DNA from: an uncultured Actinomycetes bacterium | GTDB taxonomy: Bacteria > Actinomycetota > Acidimicrobiia > Acidimicrobiales > RAAP-2 | Assembly (NCBI GenBank): GCA_903828785.1 | Contig: CAIKNP010000023.1 | Location: 1-64,000, forward strand | Direction: 5' to 3' | Length of the DNA stretch: 64,000 nucleotides | In this document: one piece after another, positions 1 to 9,388 of the stretch | How the letters are laid out: every line of letters begins with the position of its first letter | Position numbering within the stretch: position 1 is the first letter of the stretch | Translations under genes and position numbers: made by a program | The notes under the pieces: model-generated | What the model saw: the letters and a program-made list of their open reading frames with translations, nothing else | What the model was told of the DNA's origin: nothing | Database searches by the model: none

Positions 1-3000
1 CACGAGATCGATCAGCGCCAGGGCGGAGCAGGCGTCGGGCCCCACCTCGAGCTTGAATTCGCTGCTGGACTCGCTGTACGCCGCCGCGCCGTAGTGTCGA
101 CGAACGCGCATTTGCTGGCTGAGACTGAGGGCCAGGGGCTTAATTTTGACGATGGGACGAGAGCGCAAGCCAACCTTGGCGGGCAAGACCTGCAGCGAGG
201 TGATTCCTAGACTCAGGCAACGGAGGCGTAGTTCGGCCAGTTCCAGCAGTCCCGATGCGGGTCGCGGTAGGGCGCCGTAGCGATCCGTCCACTCCACTCG
301 GAGGTCGGCCAGCTCCTCGAGAGTCTTGATTGCGGCCAGTCGGCGGTAGGCCTCGAGGCGAGCGTCTTCGGCTTCCACGTAACTCTTGGGGAGGTTGGCT
401 TCGCCCGGGACTTCGAGGGTGATGGGCACGAGTTCGGGCACCACGATACCTTTGGCCTCGTTTAAGGCTTCGGCTACCAACTGTACGTACATTTCGTATC
501 CGACGGCGGCCACCGGTCCCGATTGATCGTGACCGAGCAGATTGCCCGCTCCACGAATTTCGAGGTCACGCATCGCGATTTTAAAACCACTGCCGAGGGC
601 CGTGTTGTCACCGATGGTGCGTAAGCGTTCGAAGGCGGTCTCCGTGAGCGTCTTGTCACCGGGGTAGAAGAGGTAGGCGTAGGCTCGCTGATTGGCGCGG
701 CCCACCCGACCTCGCAATTGGTGCAGTTGACCCAGCCCCAGTCGATCAGCCCGATCGACGATCATGGTATTGACCGAGGGCAGGTCAATACCCGACTCCA
801 CGATGGTGGTGCACACCAGTACGTCGAAGCGGCGTTCCCAGAAATCAATCATGACGCGCTCGAGCGTTCCTTCGTCCATCTGTCCGTGGGCGATGACTAT
901 TCGCGCGTCCGGGACGAGTTGGCCGAGGCGTCGGGCCACTTCTTCGATATCCGAAACCCGATTGTGCACGAAGAACACTTGGCCTTCGCGCAGCAGTTCA
1001 CGGCGAATGGCTTCGGTAACCGCGGCCTCTTCGTACTCGCCAACGTGGGTGAGGATTGGGCGTCGATCGGCCGGCGGTGTGGTCACCATAGAAAGATCTC
1101 GGATACCAGCGAAGGCCATCTCGAGCGTGCGAGGAATGGGACTTGCCGAGAGCGTGAGCACGTCGATACCCACACTGCGGCTCTTTATGGCTTCCTTGTG
1201 CGTCACACCAAAACGTTGTTCTTCGTCGACGACGAGGAGGCCAAGATCTTTAAACTCCACCGAGTTCGACAACAAACGGTGCGTGCCAATAACGACGTCA
1301 ATGCTGCCATCGCGCAGTCCCGCCAGGGTCGCCTTCGTCTCGGCATCGTCGACGAAGCGGCTCAGTAGGGCGACCTTGACGGGAAAGCCGGCGAATCGTT
1401 CAGTGAAGGTGGCGAAGTGCTGACTCGCCAAGAGGGTCGTCGGCACCAAAACGGCCGCTTGCTTGTTGTCCTGCACCGCCTTAAATACTGCTCGAACCGC
1501 AATCTCCGTTTTCCCGAAGCCCACGTCGGCCACTACGAGTCGGTCCATGGGTCGCGGCGATTCCATGTCAGCCTTAATGGCTTCGGTCGCCTCCGCTTGA
1601 TCGGGGGTGAGCGCGAAGGGGAAAAGATCTTCCATCTCACTTTGCCAAGCGCTATCGGGGCTGAAGGCGTGGCCCACCGCCACGCTGCGCTGACGATAGA
1701 GATCAACGAGTTCCTGCGCCACCAAGAAAGCCGCCGCGCGCGCCTTGGCTCGGGTTTTCTGCCACTCCCCCGTGCCCATCCGTGACAGGGAAGGGCTGTC
1801 TCCCCCCGAGTAGGGCGTGATCGCGTCAAATTGCTCCGTGGGCCAGAGAATTTCACCGTCGCGGAACTGCAGTACCAGGTAGTCCCTGGTGGTCGCGTTC
1901 ATCGTTCGGGTCGTCGTCCCCGAAAATTTAGCGACCCCGTGGTGGCGATGGACCACGTAGGAACCAATGGCCAAGTCGTCGAAGAAACCGTCGACGTTGC
2001 GTGCTCGAGTACGAACCGCCCGGTGGGCCGCCCGCCGACCAGTGAGGTCGCTCTCACTCCACACCACAATGGCGGGTTCGCTGAGGGAGAAGCCGGCCGG
2101 CAGGGTCGACTCAAGAACCGTAAGTCGAACGTCGAGTACCCGGGCGGGGTCCGTTGTAACGTCGATGCCCTCGCCACGCAACTGCTCGGCCATTCGCTCT
2201 ACCGCCGCGGCGTTACTGGTCAGCACTACACCCCGCTGGGTCGGGGGCCAGGCCCGCACCTGCGCACCCATTCGGGCCACGTCACCCTGCGTCACGGGTG
2301 GCGACGTAAGCAAGTGCGTCGTTTCGGCGTACTCGACTCCGCTGGTCAGTTCGACGAGGTGTCGAGCCGCGAACACTTCGTCGTAGCTGCGGTGCAGCAG
2401 TGGTACTTCGCTGTCCGCTTGCCAGGTGGCGGCAACGGCGTTGGCTAACTCGCGCTCTTCTTCGAGTAGCTCTCGGAGTCGACTTTGGACGCGCGACGGC
2501 TCCACCACCACGAGTGTGGTGTCCCCGAGGACGTCGAGCAGGGTTCGGCGTTCGGGGGAAAAGAGTGACATCCACCCCTCCATCCCGTCGAAGAGGTCAC
2601 CCTGGGCAATGCGACCGAAAATGCCCTGGCCCCAGTCAAAGGTCCCACTGCGGCTTTCGGCTCGTTCGCGCGTTTCGAGCGAGGGCAGCCACTCACGGGC
2701 GGGGGCGATAAGAACCTCGCCGAGCTCGCGCGTCGAGCGCTGGTTGGCAATGTCAAAGGCGGCGAGTCGATCTAGTTCGTCACCGAAGAAATCCAGTCGC
2801 ACCGGCTCATTGGTCTGCGCGGGCCACACGTCAACAATGCCACCGCGCACCGCGAATTCTGCTCGGTGCTCCACAAGGTTTTCACGGCGGTAACCCAGAT
2901 CGACGAGTTCGCGCAAGAATTCGTCCCGGTCGTAGGAGGAGCCCAGGGTCATCCGCAGCGGCGCCCGGGGTTCTTCCGGCGAGAGAATCTGCGCTATGGC

Positions 3001-3360
3001 GCGGACGGGACTGATGATGATGCGCGGAATGTCGCCCTGGGCGATTCGCCACTCCAGCACTGCTCGTTCAGCCATGACCGAGGTATCGGGACTAACGCGT
3101 TCGAGGGGGTGGGTGTCCCACGCCGGCCAGCTGACCACGTCAATCGCACTCCCCCAAAGGGCGCGAACCGATTCAATCAGGAGATCGGCTTCGGCTGACG
3201 TGGTCGTCACGACGACCACGTGCTCACGGTCCAAACCCAGAGCCGCGACGGCGAGCGGGGTGGCGTAACTGCTGGGCACGAAGGAGCCACCGGCCTGCGC
3301 GGCACGAATGGCCGGAGCAATGTGCTCGAGGACCCGTCGAAGGCCGAGCGACTCAGCCAC
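1..3360 (-). CDS. mfd: Transcription-repair coupling factor Mfd (3' end cut by window edge)
   Basis: ATP-dependent DNA translocase that removes RNA polymerase stalled at lesions and recruits UvrA. About 1120 residues are visible; the last few dozen residues of the C-terminal TRCF domain lie beyond base 1. In order: UvrB-homology region (about residues 1-350), RNA-polymerase-interacting CarD-like domain (about 460-510), then the RecG-like translocase with Walker A in DVGFGKTE (near residue 607) and motif II DEEQRFG (near 710). The GTG start at 3360 overlaps the pth stop by 8 bp, so translation is probably coupled. It is the last gene of the prs-rplY-pth-mfd series typical of Actinomycetota. 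No ATG is available near the N-terminus. Confidence 0.95.
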   Translation of the reverse strand, partial: MAESLGLRRVLEHIAPAIRAAQAGGSFVPSSYATPLAVAALGLDREHVVVVTTTSAEADLLIESVRALWGSAIDVVSWPAWDTHPLERVSPDTSVMAERAVLEWRIAQGDIPRIIISPVRAIAQILSPEEPRAPLRMTLGSSYDRDEFLRELVDLGYRRENLVEHRAEFAVRGGIVDVWPAQTNEPVRLDFFGDELDRLAAFDIANQRSTRELGEVLIAPAREWLPSLETRERAESRSGTFDWGQGIFGRIAQGDLFDGMEGWMSLFSPERRTLLDVLGDTTLVVVEPSRVQSRLRELLEEERELANAVAATWQADSEVPLLHRSYDEVFAARHLVELTSGVEYAETTHLLTSPPVTQGDVARMGAQVRAWPPTQRGVVLTSNAAAVERMAEQLRGEGIDVTTDPARVLDVRLTVLESTLPAGFSLSEPAIVVWSESDLTGRRAAHRAVRTRARNVDGFFDDLAIGSYVVHRHHGVAKFSGTTTRTMNATTRDYLVLQFRDGEILWPTEQFDAITPYSGGDSPSLSRMGTGEWQKTRAKARAAAFLVAQELVDLYRQRSVAVGHAFSPDSAWQSEMEDLFPFALTPDQAEATEAIKADMESPRPMDRLVVADVGFGKTEIAVRAVFKAVQDNKQAAVLVPTTLLASQHFATFTERFAGFPVKVALLSRFVDDAETKATLAGLRDGSIDVVIGTHRLLSNSVEFKDLGLLVVDEEQRFGVTHKEAIKSRSVGIDVLTLSASPIPRTLEMAFAGIRDLSMVTTPPADRRPILTHVGEYEEAAVTEAIRRELLREGQVFFVHNRVSDIEEVARRLGQLVPDARIVIAHGQMDEGTLERVMIDFWERRFDVLVCTTIVESGIDLPSVNTMIVDRADRLGLGQLHQLRGRVGRANQRAYAYLFYPGDKTLTETAFERLRTIGDNTALGSGFKIAMRDLEIRGAGNLLGHDQSGPVAAVGYEMYVQLVAEALNEAKGIVVPELVPITLEVPGEANLPKSYVEAEDARLEAYRRLAAIKTLEELADLRVEWTDRYGALPRPASGLLELAELRLRCLSLGITSLQVLPAKVGLRSRPIVKIKPLALSLSQQMRVRRHYGAAAYSESSSEFKLEVGPDACSALALIDLV

Positions 3361-3976
3361 GAGACACGTTGATGCGACGTTGGGCCTCATCAAAGTCCAC
3401 GTCAATGAGGGTGGCAATCGCCTCGGCCGCGTTCGCGACGGCGGTTTGCGTTTCGACCCGACGCTCACCAGTGGGGCGCTGCAACACCCAGTCGCTCACC
3501 CGATCTTTATGAATGGGTCGTCCGATACCAATGCGCAGGCGTCCGAATTCTTGGGTCCCCAGCACCGAGACAATGGAGCGCAGTCCGTTGTGGCCCGCCA
3601 AACCTCCGCCCATCTTGCACTGCAAACGCCCGGGTTCGAGATCGAGGTCGTCGTGCACCACAATGAAATGTGACAGGTCGTCGAGAGAACTGCGGGTGAG
3701 GAGGGGCCGAACAGCGGCGCCGGACTCGTTCATATAGGTCGTCGGCACCGCCAGCGTCACCGGTCCGCGTGGCGTTGGCACGGTCGCTGAAACGCAGCGC
3801 TGGCGTGATTCCACCGAAAGCTTTGCGCCACGTTGACTGGCGAGGAGGCGAACAGCGTCGCCACCTACGTTGTGTCGAGAGCCTTCGTACTCGGAACCGG
3901 GATTGGCCAGACCGAGGATGACGAGTGTACTAGCGCTGCCCCGTCGACCACTCACGGCAAATCGCCGCAGTGTCAC
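3353..3976 (-). CDS. pth: Peptidyl-tRNA hydrolase
   Basis: Releases peptides from peptidyl-tRNAs that drop off ribosomes. Family motifs are visible: GLANPG near the N-terminus, the catalytic histidine in SRHNVGG, TYMNESG, and VHDDLDL with the conserved aspartate. Length (207 aa) is normal for the family. The GTG used here lies 6 nt after the rplY stop. A second in-frame GTG seven codons downstream (3955) is also possible because the core domain begins only at about residue 18; neither has a clear Shine-Dalgarno. Probably cotranscribed with rplY and mfd. Confidence 0.93.
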   Translation of the reverse strand: MTLRRFAVSGRRGSASTLVILGLANPGSEYEGSRHNVGGDAVRLLASQRGAKLSVESRQRCVSATVPTPRGPVTLAVPTTYMNESGAAVRPLLTRSSLDDLSHFIVVHDDLDLEPGRLQCKMGGGLAGHNGLRSIVSVLGTQEFGRLRIGIGRPIHKDRVSDWVLQRPTGERRVETQTAVANAAEAIATLIDVDFDEAQRRINVSRG

Positions 3977-3982
3977 GACGAA

Positions 3983-4567
3983 CTACGGGCGTTCGCCGGC
4001 CGTCTTGGCGGCGCGGCCCGCGCGCGTGTTCACGACGTTGTCCATTGGGTCACCCGCAGCGCTCACGCCTTCGGGGAGCACAACGTCCTTCACGTGAATC
4101 GCTTGTCCGGGGGTCAGCGCCGAAATGTCGACGTCGATGTGCGTAGGGATAGCGGTGGGACGAGCCAGAATTTCGATGCTGAACATCTGCTGGTCGACTT
4201 CCCAGTCAGCGTGACGCACTTCGACGGCATCGCCAATCATGTGCAGCGGCACCGTGGCGAGCGCTGGCTTGTTCGGGTCCACGACCTGGAAGTCGATGTG
4301 CGCGACGGTGCCACGCACGGGGTGACGCTGGATTTCTCGAGCCAAAACGGTGTAGGCCTTGCCGTCGGCGTCGAGGCTAATCAGGGTGTTCAAGCCCTGG
4401 CTACCCGAGACGGCCTGGCGGAAGGCCTTCGCGTCGACGGCGACGGCGACGGCGTCGACACCCTCGCCGTAGATGACGGCCGGGATCGACCCAGCGGTGC
4501 GTAGTCGACGCGAGTTGCGCGTCCCTTGAGCGCGCCCCGTTACCGCCTGCAGCGTGGTCTCTGACAT
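3983..4567 (-). CDS. rplY: 50S ribosomal protein bL25 (CTC-type general stress form)
   Basis: 5S rRNA-binding ribosomal protein of the long CTC type: an N-terminal L25 domain (about residues 1-95) followed by the beta C-terminal domain. The 194-aa start at 4567 is chosen because a strong AAGGAG lies just upstream at normal spacing; a GTG 15 codons further upstream (4612) is in frame but lacks such a site. A TAGACT hexamer (complement of 4622-4627) could be the -10 of its own promoter, giving a leader of about 48 nt. The low-complexity Ala/Gly/Arg C-terminus is normal for this family. Confidence 0.93.
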   Translation of the reverse strand: MSETTLQAVTGRAQGTRNSRRLRTAGSIPAVIYGEGVDAVAVAVDAKAFRQAVSGSQGLNTLISLDADGKAYTVLAREIQRHPVRGTVAHIDFQVVDPNKPALATVPLHMIGDAVEVRHADWEVDQQMFSIEILARPTAIPTHIDVDISALTPGQAIHVKDVVLPEGVSAAGDPMDNVVNTRAGRAAKTAGERP

Positions 4568-4658
4568 GACTTCTCCTTGAACGAATGGCTGGCCTGACCG
4601 TGGGTCACGCACAGGGTAAACAGTCTAGCGGAATAGCCACGGGGCCACATTCCGGTCC

Positions 4659-5633
4659 CTACAGTAGGTTTTCGCCGCCAAAGATGTCCGACACCGAATT
4701 GTCCTCGAAAATAGCGGCTATTGCGTTCGCCACGATGTTAGCCACCGAGAGAACCTCGAGCTTCTCGAAGCGCCGCTCGGGCCCAAGGGGCAAGGTGTCG
4801 GTCACCACCACCCGACTAACGGGGGCATTGAAGAGGCGCTCCACCGCGGGTGGGGAGAAAACGGCGTGAGTGGCCATTACCCAAATGTCCCCGGCGCCGT
4901 TGGCCTTCAAGAGGTCGCAGGCCGCGACAATGGTTCCGGCGGTATCAATCATGTCGTCGATTAGTACGCAGTGTCGCCCAGCGACCTCACCCACGATGTG
5001 ACGAGCTTCCGACACGTTCGCCTGGCCCTTGGGTCGCGTCTTGTGGACGAGGGCCAGATCGCAACCCAGGTGTTGGGCGTAGCGCTCGGCGACCTTGACT
5101 CGACCAGCATCGGGGGCGACGACCACGAGGTTTCGCGGATCGGCGTTTTCTTTCAAGTACTCCTCGAGAACGGGGGCGGCCACCAAGTGGTCGACGGGGA
5201 TGTCGAAGAAACCCTGAATTTGTCCCGAGTGAAAGTCCACCGACAAGACTCGTGTCGCGCCGGCTGTCTGCAACATGTCGGCGATGAGCTTGGCCGTAAT
5301 GGGCTCGCGGCCGGCCGACTTGCGGTCCTGGCGGGCGTAGCCGTAGTTGGGAATAACTGCGGTGATGCTCTTGGCCGACGCCCGCTTGGCCGCGTCAATC
5401 ATAATGAGTTGCTCCATGACGGCGTCGTTCACGGGTGACGAGTGTGTCTGCATGATGAAGACGTGCGCACCACGAATCGACTCATCAAAACGGCAATGGA
5501 TTTCGCCATTCGCAAATTCGCGCACGTTGGCTTCGGTGAGTTCGACGCCCAATTTGGCGGCAATGTCCCTCGCCAGTTCGGGGTGGCAACGACCCGTCGT
5601 GAGGACGAGGCGGCGCTTGGCGAGGGATTCCAC
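4659..5633 (-). CDS. prs: Ribose-phosphate pyrophosphokinase (PRPP synthase)
   Basis: Makes PRPP from ribose-5-phosphate and ATP, feeding nucleotide, His and Trp synthesis. At 324 aa it has class I PRPP synthase length. Visible are the ANGE metal/ATP-loop region, the YARQDRK flexible loop, the DFHSGQIQGFF region, and the PRPP-binding loop VLIDDMIDTAGT near residue 220-232. The GTG start at 5633 has only a closely spaced AGGA before it. In many Actinomycetota glmU precedes prs; here the upstream gene is a divergent hydrolase, so glmU is not linked. Confidence 0.95.
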   Translation of the reverse strand: MESLAKRRLVLTTGRCHPELARDIAAKLGVELTEANVREFANGEIHCRFDESIRGAHVFIMQTHSSPVNDAVMEQLIMIDAAKRASAKSITAVIPNYGYARQDRKSAGREPITAKLIADMLQTAGATRVLSVDFHSGQIQGFFDIPVDHLVAAPVLEEYLKENADPRNLVVVAPDAGRVKVAERYAQHLGCDLALVHKTRPKGQANVSEARHIVGEVAGRHCVLIDDMIDTAGTIVAACDLLKANGAGDIWVMATHAVFSPPAVERLFNAPVSRVVVTDTLPLGPERRFEKLEVLSVANIVANAIAAIFEDNSVSDIFGGENLL

Positions 5634-5670
5634 TTCCTAAGGCTACAAGACGGGAGGACCCTGCGTCTTC

Positions 5671-5676
5671 TACGAT
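5671..5676 (+). promoter_or_regulatory. -10-like TACGAT, leaderless spacing to 5683
   Basis: TACGAT ends exactly 6 nt before the ATG at 5683, so a start about 7 nt after the hexamer would place +1 on the A of the ATG. No Shine-Dalgarno is present. One of the set of such sites described in the findings. Confidence 0.5.
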
Positions 5677-5682
5677 TCCCTT

Positions 5683-6564
5683 ATGGAGAGTCTCGACCAC
5701 GATGAATTTTCTTCACTGGACGAGTGCGCCCTCGAGTTGGGCCTGCCTCGTGAGCGACGACTCGTGCGGCGCGGCGCGCTGGCGGTCGACGGACTACGGT
5801 GCCTGAGTTTTGTCGCCTGGGGTGAACAGCCGCGCCTCGTTCTGCTCCACGGACTGGGCCAAAGCGCCCGAACCTTCGACAGCGTCGCTCTCGCGCTCAA
5901 GCAATCCCTGCTCGCCCTCGATCTGCCGGGGCATGGCCACAGCGACGCCGCTCCGGCCACCATGACCACGGTCGATGAAGTGGCCCGCGACCTCATTGTC
6001 ACCCTTGATGCCCTGGTCGAAGCCCCCATTGTCCTCGTGGGCATGTCGCTGGGTGGCCTCTGCGCACTGGCGCTCATTGCCCAGCGTCCCGATTTGGTAA
6101 AACACCTGGTCTTGCTTGACGTCACTCCTGGGGTGACCCCGGGACGCGCCCAGCACGTTTTTGATTTCCTCGCGGGCCCCGAACGCTTCCCCAGTCGCGA
6201 GGCCATGGTGGAGCGAGCAATTGCCTACAATCCCCAGCGCAGTGTCTCTTCTCTCGAACGCGGGGTGGCGGCCAACGCCCGCCAACTCGCCGACGGGACC
6301 TGGGGTTGGCGATACCAGCTCCACCCCCACCCCCTGCGAGCGATGTTTGATGCGCCGGCACTATGGAACGCGCTCGCCGAGGCCCCCTGTCCCATCACCC
6401 TGCTCTACGGCGATCAGCCGTCCTCAGTTGTGTCGAACGATGATCTCGCGACCTTCGCGAGCCTGCGACCGCACGACCAGGCCGTCGTCATACCAGGGGC
6501 GGGTCATTCGCTCCAGGGCGACCGCCCCCTGGCCGTCGCGGCAGCGATTATGGCTAGCGAGTAA
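5683..6564 (+). CDS. Alpha/beta-fold hydrolase
   Basis: A 293-aa alpha/beta hydrolase of the epoxide-hydrolase/esterase-like superfamily; substrate unknown. The HGLGQ oxyanion-hole motif lies near residue 56, the nucleophile elbow is GMSLGG (Ser122), and the probable catalytic histidine is in GAGHSLQGD near the C-terminus. It is preceded by an extra N-terminal stretch of about 45 residues. No signal peptide, so cytoplasmic. Divergent from prs with a gap under 50 bp; its 3' end overlaps the convergent GyrI-like gene by 11 bp. Confidence 0.85.
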   Translation: MESLDHDEFSSLDECALELGLPRERRLVRRGALAVDGLRCLSFVAWGEQPRLVLLHGLGQSARTFDSVALALKQSLLALDLPGHGHSDAAPATMTTVDEVARDLIVTLDALVEAPIVLVGMSLGGLCALALIAQRPDLVKHLVLLDVTPGVTPGRAQHVFDFLAGPERFPSREAMVERAIAYNPQRSVSSLERGVAANARQLADGTWGWRYQLHPHPLRAMFDAPALWNALAEAPCPITLLYGDQPSSVVSNDDLATFASLRPHDQAVVIPGAGHSLQGDRPLAVAAAIMASE

Positions 6565-7027
6565 GCCGTCGCACCGGTCGACCAAAAGTGAGAATGCTCG
6601 ATTCGGCGTCGGGCGAGAAACGCGGATCGAAGAGTTCGACGAAGTAACCCTCCCTCGAGTCGTAGGGGGCGCTGGGTAGGTAGCGGTCGTAGAACCAGTC
6701 CATCGAGGAGCGCAGTCCCCCGAGCGAACCCGGATGCTCCGCGCAGAGGTAGTACCCCCCCTCAAAGCTAAAGGGAGCCAGGTCGACGGGCAGTCCGGGC
6801 ACCTCTTCAATCGCCGCGATGTAGAAGAGGGCGTCTCGCCGGTGGCTGGTCGAAAGGCCGAAGCGTCGAGTCGGGCGCAACCCCGACCCCATCAGCGATT
6901 CGTCGAGTGTGCGCCACAGTGCCGCTATGGACTCATCAACGAGCACCGCCGGGGTGCCCTCGCTTATGGTCAAGGACAAACCCCGCAAGGCCAGGTTGGG
7001 TAGTACGTACTCCTCAATTTTGAGCAT
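6554..7027 (-). CDS. GyrI-like small-molecule-binding domain protein
   Basis: A 157-aa protein resembling the stand-alone GyrI/AraC-effector-binding (SHS2 duplication) fold: an N-terminal strand region followed by a WRTLDESL helix, then a second half with DALFYIAAIEEV and the YYLCAEHPGS...LFDPRF region. No helix-turn-helix is present, so it is an effector-binding module rather than a classical regulator. ATG 7027 is preferred over GTG 7036 because GAGG lies 8 nt upstream of the ATG and overlaps the GTG. Family assignment rests on pattern resemblance only. Confidence 0.65.
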   Translation of the reverse strand: MLKIEEYVLPNLALRGLSLTISEGTPAVLVDESIAALWRTLDESLMGSGLRPTRRFGLSTSHRRDALFYIAAIEEVPGLPVDLAPFSFEGGYYLCAEHPGSLGGLRSSMDWFYDRYLPSAPYDSREGYFVELFDPRFSPDAESSILTFGRPVRRLTR

Positions 7028-7049
7028 TCCTACCACCTCGCAGCTGGGG

Positions 7050-7122
7050 CTCGCGGGGGAGGGCTCGAACCTCCAACCTACGGAACCAAAATCCGTCGTT
7101 CTGCCAATTGAACTACCCGCGA
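7050..7122 (-). tRNA. tRNA-Gln (UUG)
   Basis: A 73-nt cloverleaf on the minus strand. The 7-bp acceptor stem TCGCGGG/CCCGCGA has discriminator G, the anticodon stem ACGGA/TCCGT encloses loop TTTTGGT giving anticodon TTG, and the T arm contains GGTTCGAGCC. CCA is not encoded. Confidence 0.95.
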
Positions 7123-7223
7123 CCGAAAGTGTCAGAATCTTCGTAGATTCTTACTGAACCAACGAAGAGACTTAATACCAATACACCACACTAGAGCCTT
7201 AGCGTCCATCCAAAGGAAAGACC

Positions 7224-7925
7224 ATGTCCCACGTTGAAAGTTCCCGCCATTACGTCGCCATCGTTGATGACGACGCCGCCATTCGAAACTCACTGAGTCG
7301 CGCCTTGCGCATGGAGGACTACGACGTCGAATTATTCGCAGACGGATTAAGCGCGCTGAAGTCGGTTCAATTGCGCGCACCCGACGCCATCATTCTGGAC
7401 CTCCAACTGCCCGACATCGACGGACTCGAGGTTTGTCGACGAATTCGCCGTGGCGGCGACGCCACCCCCATTTTGATGTTGACGGCTCGTGACGCAGTCA
7501 ACGATCGGGTGGAAGGTCTGGACGTGGGTGCCGATGACTACTTGGTCAAGCCCTTCGATTTAGCGGAACTGCTGGCGCGCCTCCGCGCCCTGCTGCGTCG
7601 TCGTGCCACCCCGACGGGAGACGAAGCGGTACTTCGCTTCGAGGACCTCACCTTGTCCGTCGGCACCCGCGAGGTTATGCGAGGCGAACGACGTATTGAA
7701 TTAACCAAGATTGAATTCGAACTGCTCGAACTCTTCCTGCAACACCCCCGACAGGTGCTCACGCGCGAACAGATTCTCGATTTGGTCTGGGGCTACAACT
7801 TTGACTCGGGCACGAACTCCCTGGCCGTCTACATTGGCTACTTGCGTCGCAAGCTCGAAGAAGGTAACGAGGCGCGTCTCATCCAGACAGTCCGTGGCGT
7901 CGGTTACGCCCTGCGTAGTTCGTGA
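7224..7925 (+). CDS. OmpR/PhoB-family response regulator
   Basis: DNA-binding response regulator, 233 aa, resembling MprA/PrrA of Actinomycetota. The receiver domain (about 9-125) has the acidic triad DDD at 15-17, phospho-acceptor Asp59 in ILDLQLPD, Thr87 and Lys109 in LVKPF. The C-terminal winged helix (about 135-230) carries LTKIEFELLELF and the RGVGYALR wing. The ATG has a good AAAGGA Shine-Dalgarno. Its stop overlaps the start of the sensor kinase by 4 bp, so the two form one operon. Confidence 0.93.
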   Translation: MSHVESSRHYVAIVDDDAAIRNSLSRALRMEDYDVELFADGLSALKSVQLRAPDAIILDLQLPDIDGLEVCRRIRRGGDATPILMLTARDAVNDRVEGLDVGADDYLVKPFDLAELLARLRALLRRRATPTGDEAVLRFEDLTLSVGTREVMRGERRIELTKIEFELLELFLQHPRQVLTREQILDLVWGYNFDSGTNSLAVYIGYLRRKLEEGNEARLIQTVRGVGYALRSS

Positions 7926-9250
7926 ATCTCGATTTCCGCACTCGGGTGATTACGGCGGCGGTGACGGCGGCCATTCTCGCGGTTTTTATTCTTAGCGCTA
8001 CCTCGTACCTCACGACGCGTAACGCACTCGTGTCGTCGGCCGACCAGTCCTTGACGCAGGGCCTAGGCCAAGAGGAGTCTCCAATTGGGAATTTCTTCGT
8101 CTTCGCGAATGGTCAGACCGCCGCTTCGCAACTCCCCGTTGACGCGTACATCCGACACCTGGCCAAACTCAATAACCACCGCGAGTACTTCCGCACCGTG
8201 AAGTTCCAGAACAACTGGTACCGAGAACTCCTGGTTCCCGGCGCCTTCACGTCGAATTTTTCTTGCTCGGACGACAACTGCGTCCAGAGTAATAAGGGGG
8301 TCCAGGTCTATTGGGTCAACTTCGATGGCCCAATATCGGAACTGCGTACCTTGGTGCGAAACCTCTTGTTGGTCGCAGCCGTCGTGCTGGCGCTCGCGCT
8401 CAGCATTGGTCTCTGGCTCACGCAGCACGCCCTGCGCCCCCTCGAGCGAGTCACGAACGAAATTGAAGGAATCACCGAAGACGGTGACGTTTCCCGTCGT
8501 TTGCCGCAGGGCGGCCGGGACGAGATTGGGCGACTACGGAGGGTTTTCAACACGCTGCTCGCCTCCGTCGACCAAAGCCAGTCAATGCAGCGCCAACTCG
8601 TGCTTGACGCCAGTCACGAACTGCGTACGCCGCTGACCTCACTGCGCACAAACGCGCAGGTGCTGTCTCGAGCTCCGGAGCTCTCTCGAGAAGACCTCGA
8701 TCTCTTGACCCACGACATGCTGGCGCAAGTCGACGAACTTTCGAGCCTGGTCACCGACCTGGCGGAACTCTCTCGGGAGAATCGTTCGAGCAGCGAGCTA
8801 ACGCCCGTGCGCTTTGACGAAATCGTCGAGGACTGCGTCGAGACTTGTCGCACCTACGCCCGCATCAAAAAGATTCGCATCGAATTTGAATCCGTCTCGT
8901 CCGTAGTTGACGCCCGCCGCGAGCGGCTGACCCGTGCCGTGTCCAACCTCCTCACCAACGCCATCAAATTCACGCCGGAAGGCGGCGTGATTCACGTGAA
9001 CGCCGCCCCCGGCACCCTCACGGTGGCCGACAGCGGGCCCGGCATCGCTGAAGAGGATCGCGCCCACGTCTTTGACCGCTTCTGGCGAGCCCCCGCCAGT
9101 CGATCCCTGCCTGGCTCGGGTCTGGGCCTGTCAATCGTTGCCCAAGTCGTCGAGGAGTTCGGTGGACAGATTTCGATCGACCGGGATGAGACCTTGGGTG
9201 GTGCTCGTTTCACGATGTCTTTGCCCCTGCACGACCCGGCGAATCCCTAG
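7922..9250 (+). CDS. HAMP-domain sensor histidine kinase
   Basis: Membrane sensor kinase paired with the preceding regulator, 442 aa. TM1 is at about 8-28; an extracytoplasmic sensor region (about 30-142) contains two cysteines in CSDDNC; TM2 is at about 145-166. HAMP follows, then HisKA with phospho-acceptor His232 in DASHELRTPL, and a HATPase_c domain with the N-box NLLTNAIKF and G-box DSGPGI and GSGLGLSIV. Layout resembles MprB, which senses envelope stress in mycobacteria; the signal here is unknown. Starts at a GTG overlapping the upstream stop. Confidence 0.92.
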   Translation: MNLDFRTRVITAAVTAAILAVFILSATSYLTTRNALVSSADQSLTQGLGQEESPIGNFFVFANGQTAASQLPVDAYIRHLAKLNNHREYFRTVKFQNNWYRELLVPGAFTSNFSCSDDNCVQSNKGVQVYWVNFDGPISELRTLVRNLLLVAAVVLALALSIGLWLTQHALRPLERVTNEIEGITEDGDVSRRLPQGGRDEIGRLRRVFNTLLASVDQSQSMQRQLVLDASHELRTPLTSLRTNAQVLSRAPELSREDLDLLTHDMLAQVDELSSLVTDLAELSRENRSSSELTPVRFDEIVEDCVETCRTYARIKKIRIEFESVSSVVDARRERLTRAVSNLLTNAIKFTPEGGVIHVNAAPGTLTVADSGPGIAEEDRAHVFDRFWRAPASRSLPGSGLGLSIVAQVVEEFGGQISIDRDETLGGARFTMSLPLHDPANP

Positions 9251-9281
9251 GGGTCGAACTTCGGCTAGTGTTCTCTAAGCC

Positions 9282-9383
9282 ATGGGATCATTAATTAAGA
9301 AGCGCCGTAAGCGCATGCGCAAGAAGAAGCACAAGAAGATGTTGAAGCGTACGCGCTTCCAGCGTCGAGCTGCCGGTAAATAG
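9282..9383 (+). CDS. Small ribosomal protein bS22 (33 aa)
   Basis: Encodes 33 residues starting [19 protein letters not shown] and ending [11 protein letters not shown]. This matches the AURKAIP1/COX24-like basic peptide of Actinomycetota, identified in mycobacterial 30S structures as bS22. About half its residues are Lys or Arg, as expected for an rRNA-embedded peptide. The ATG lies 10 nt after a TAGTGT hexamer (9266-9271), implying a very short leader, and a strong hairpin follows at 9389. Easily missed because of its size. Confidence 0.9.
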   Translation: MGSLIKKRRKRMRKKKHKKMLKRTRFQRRAAGK

Positions 9384-9388
9384 CGATT

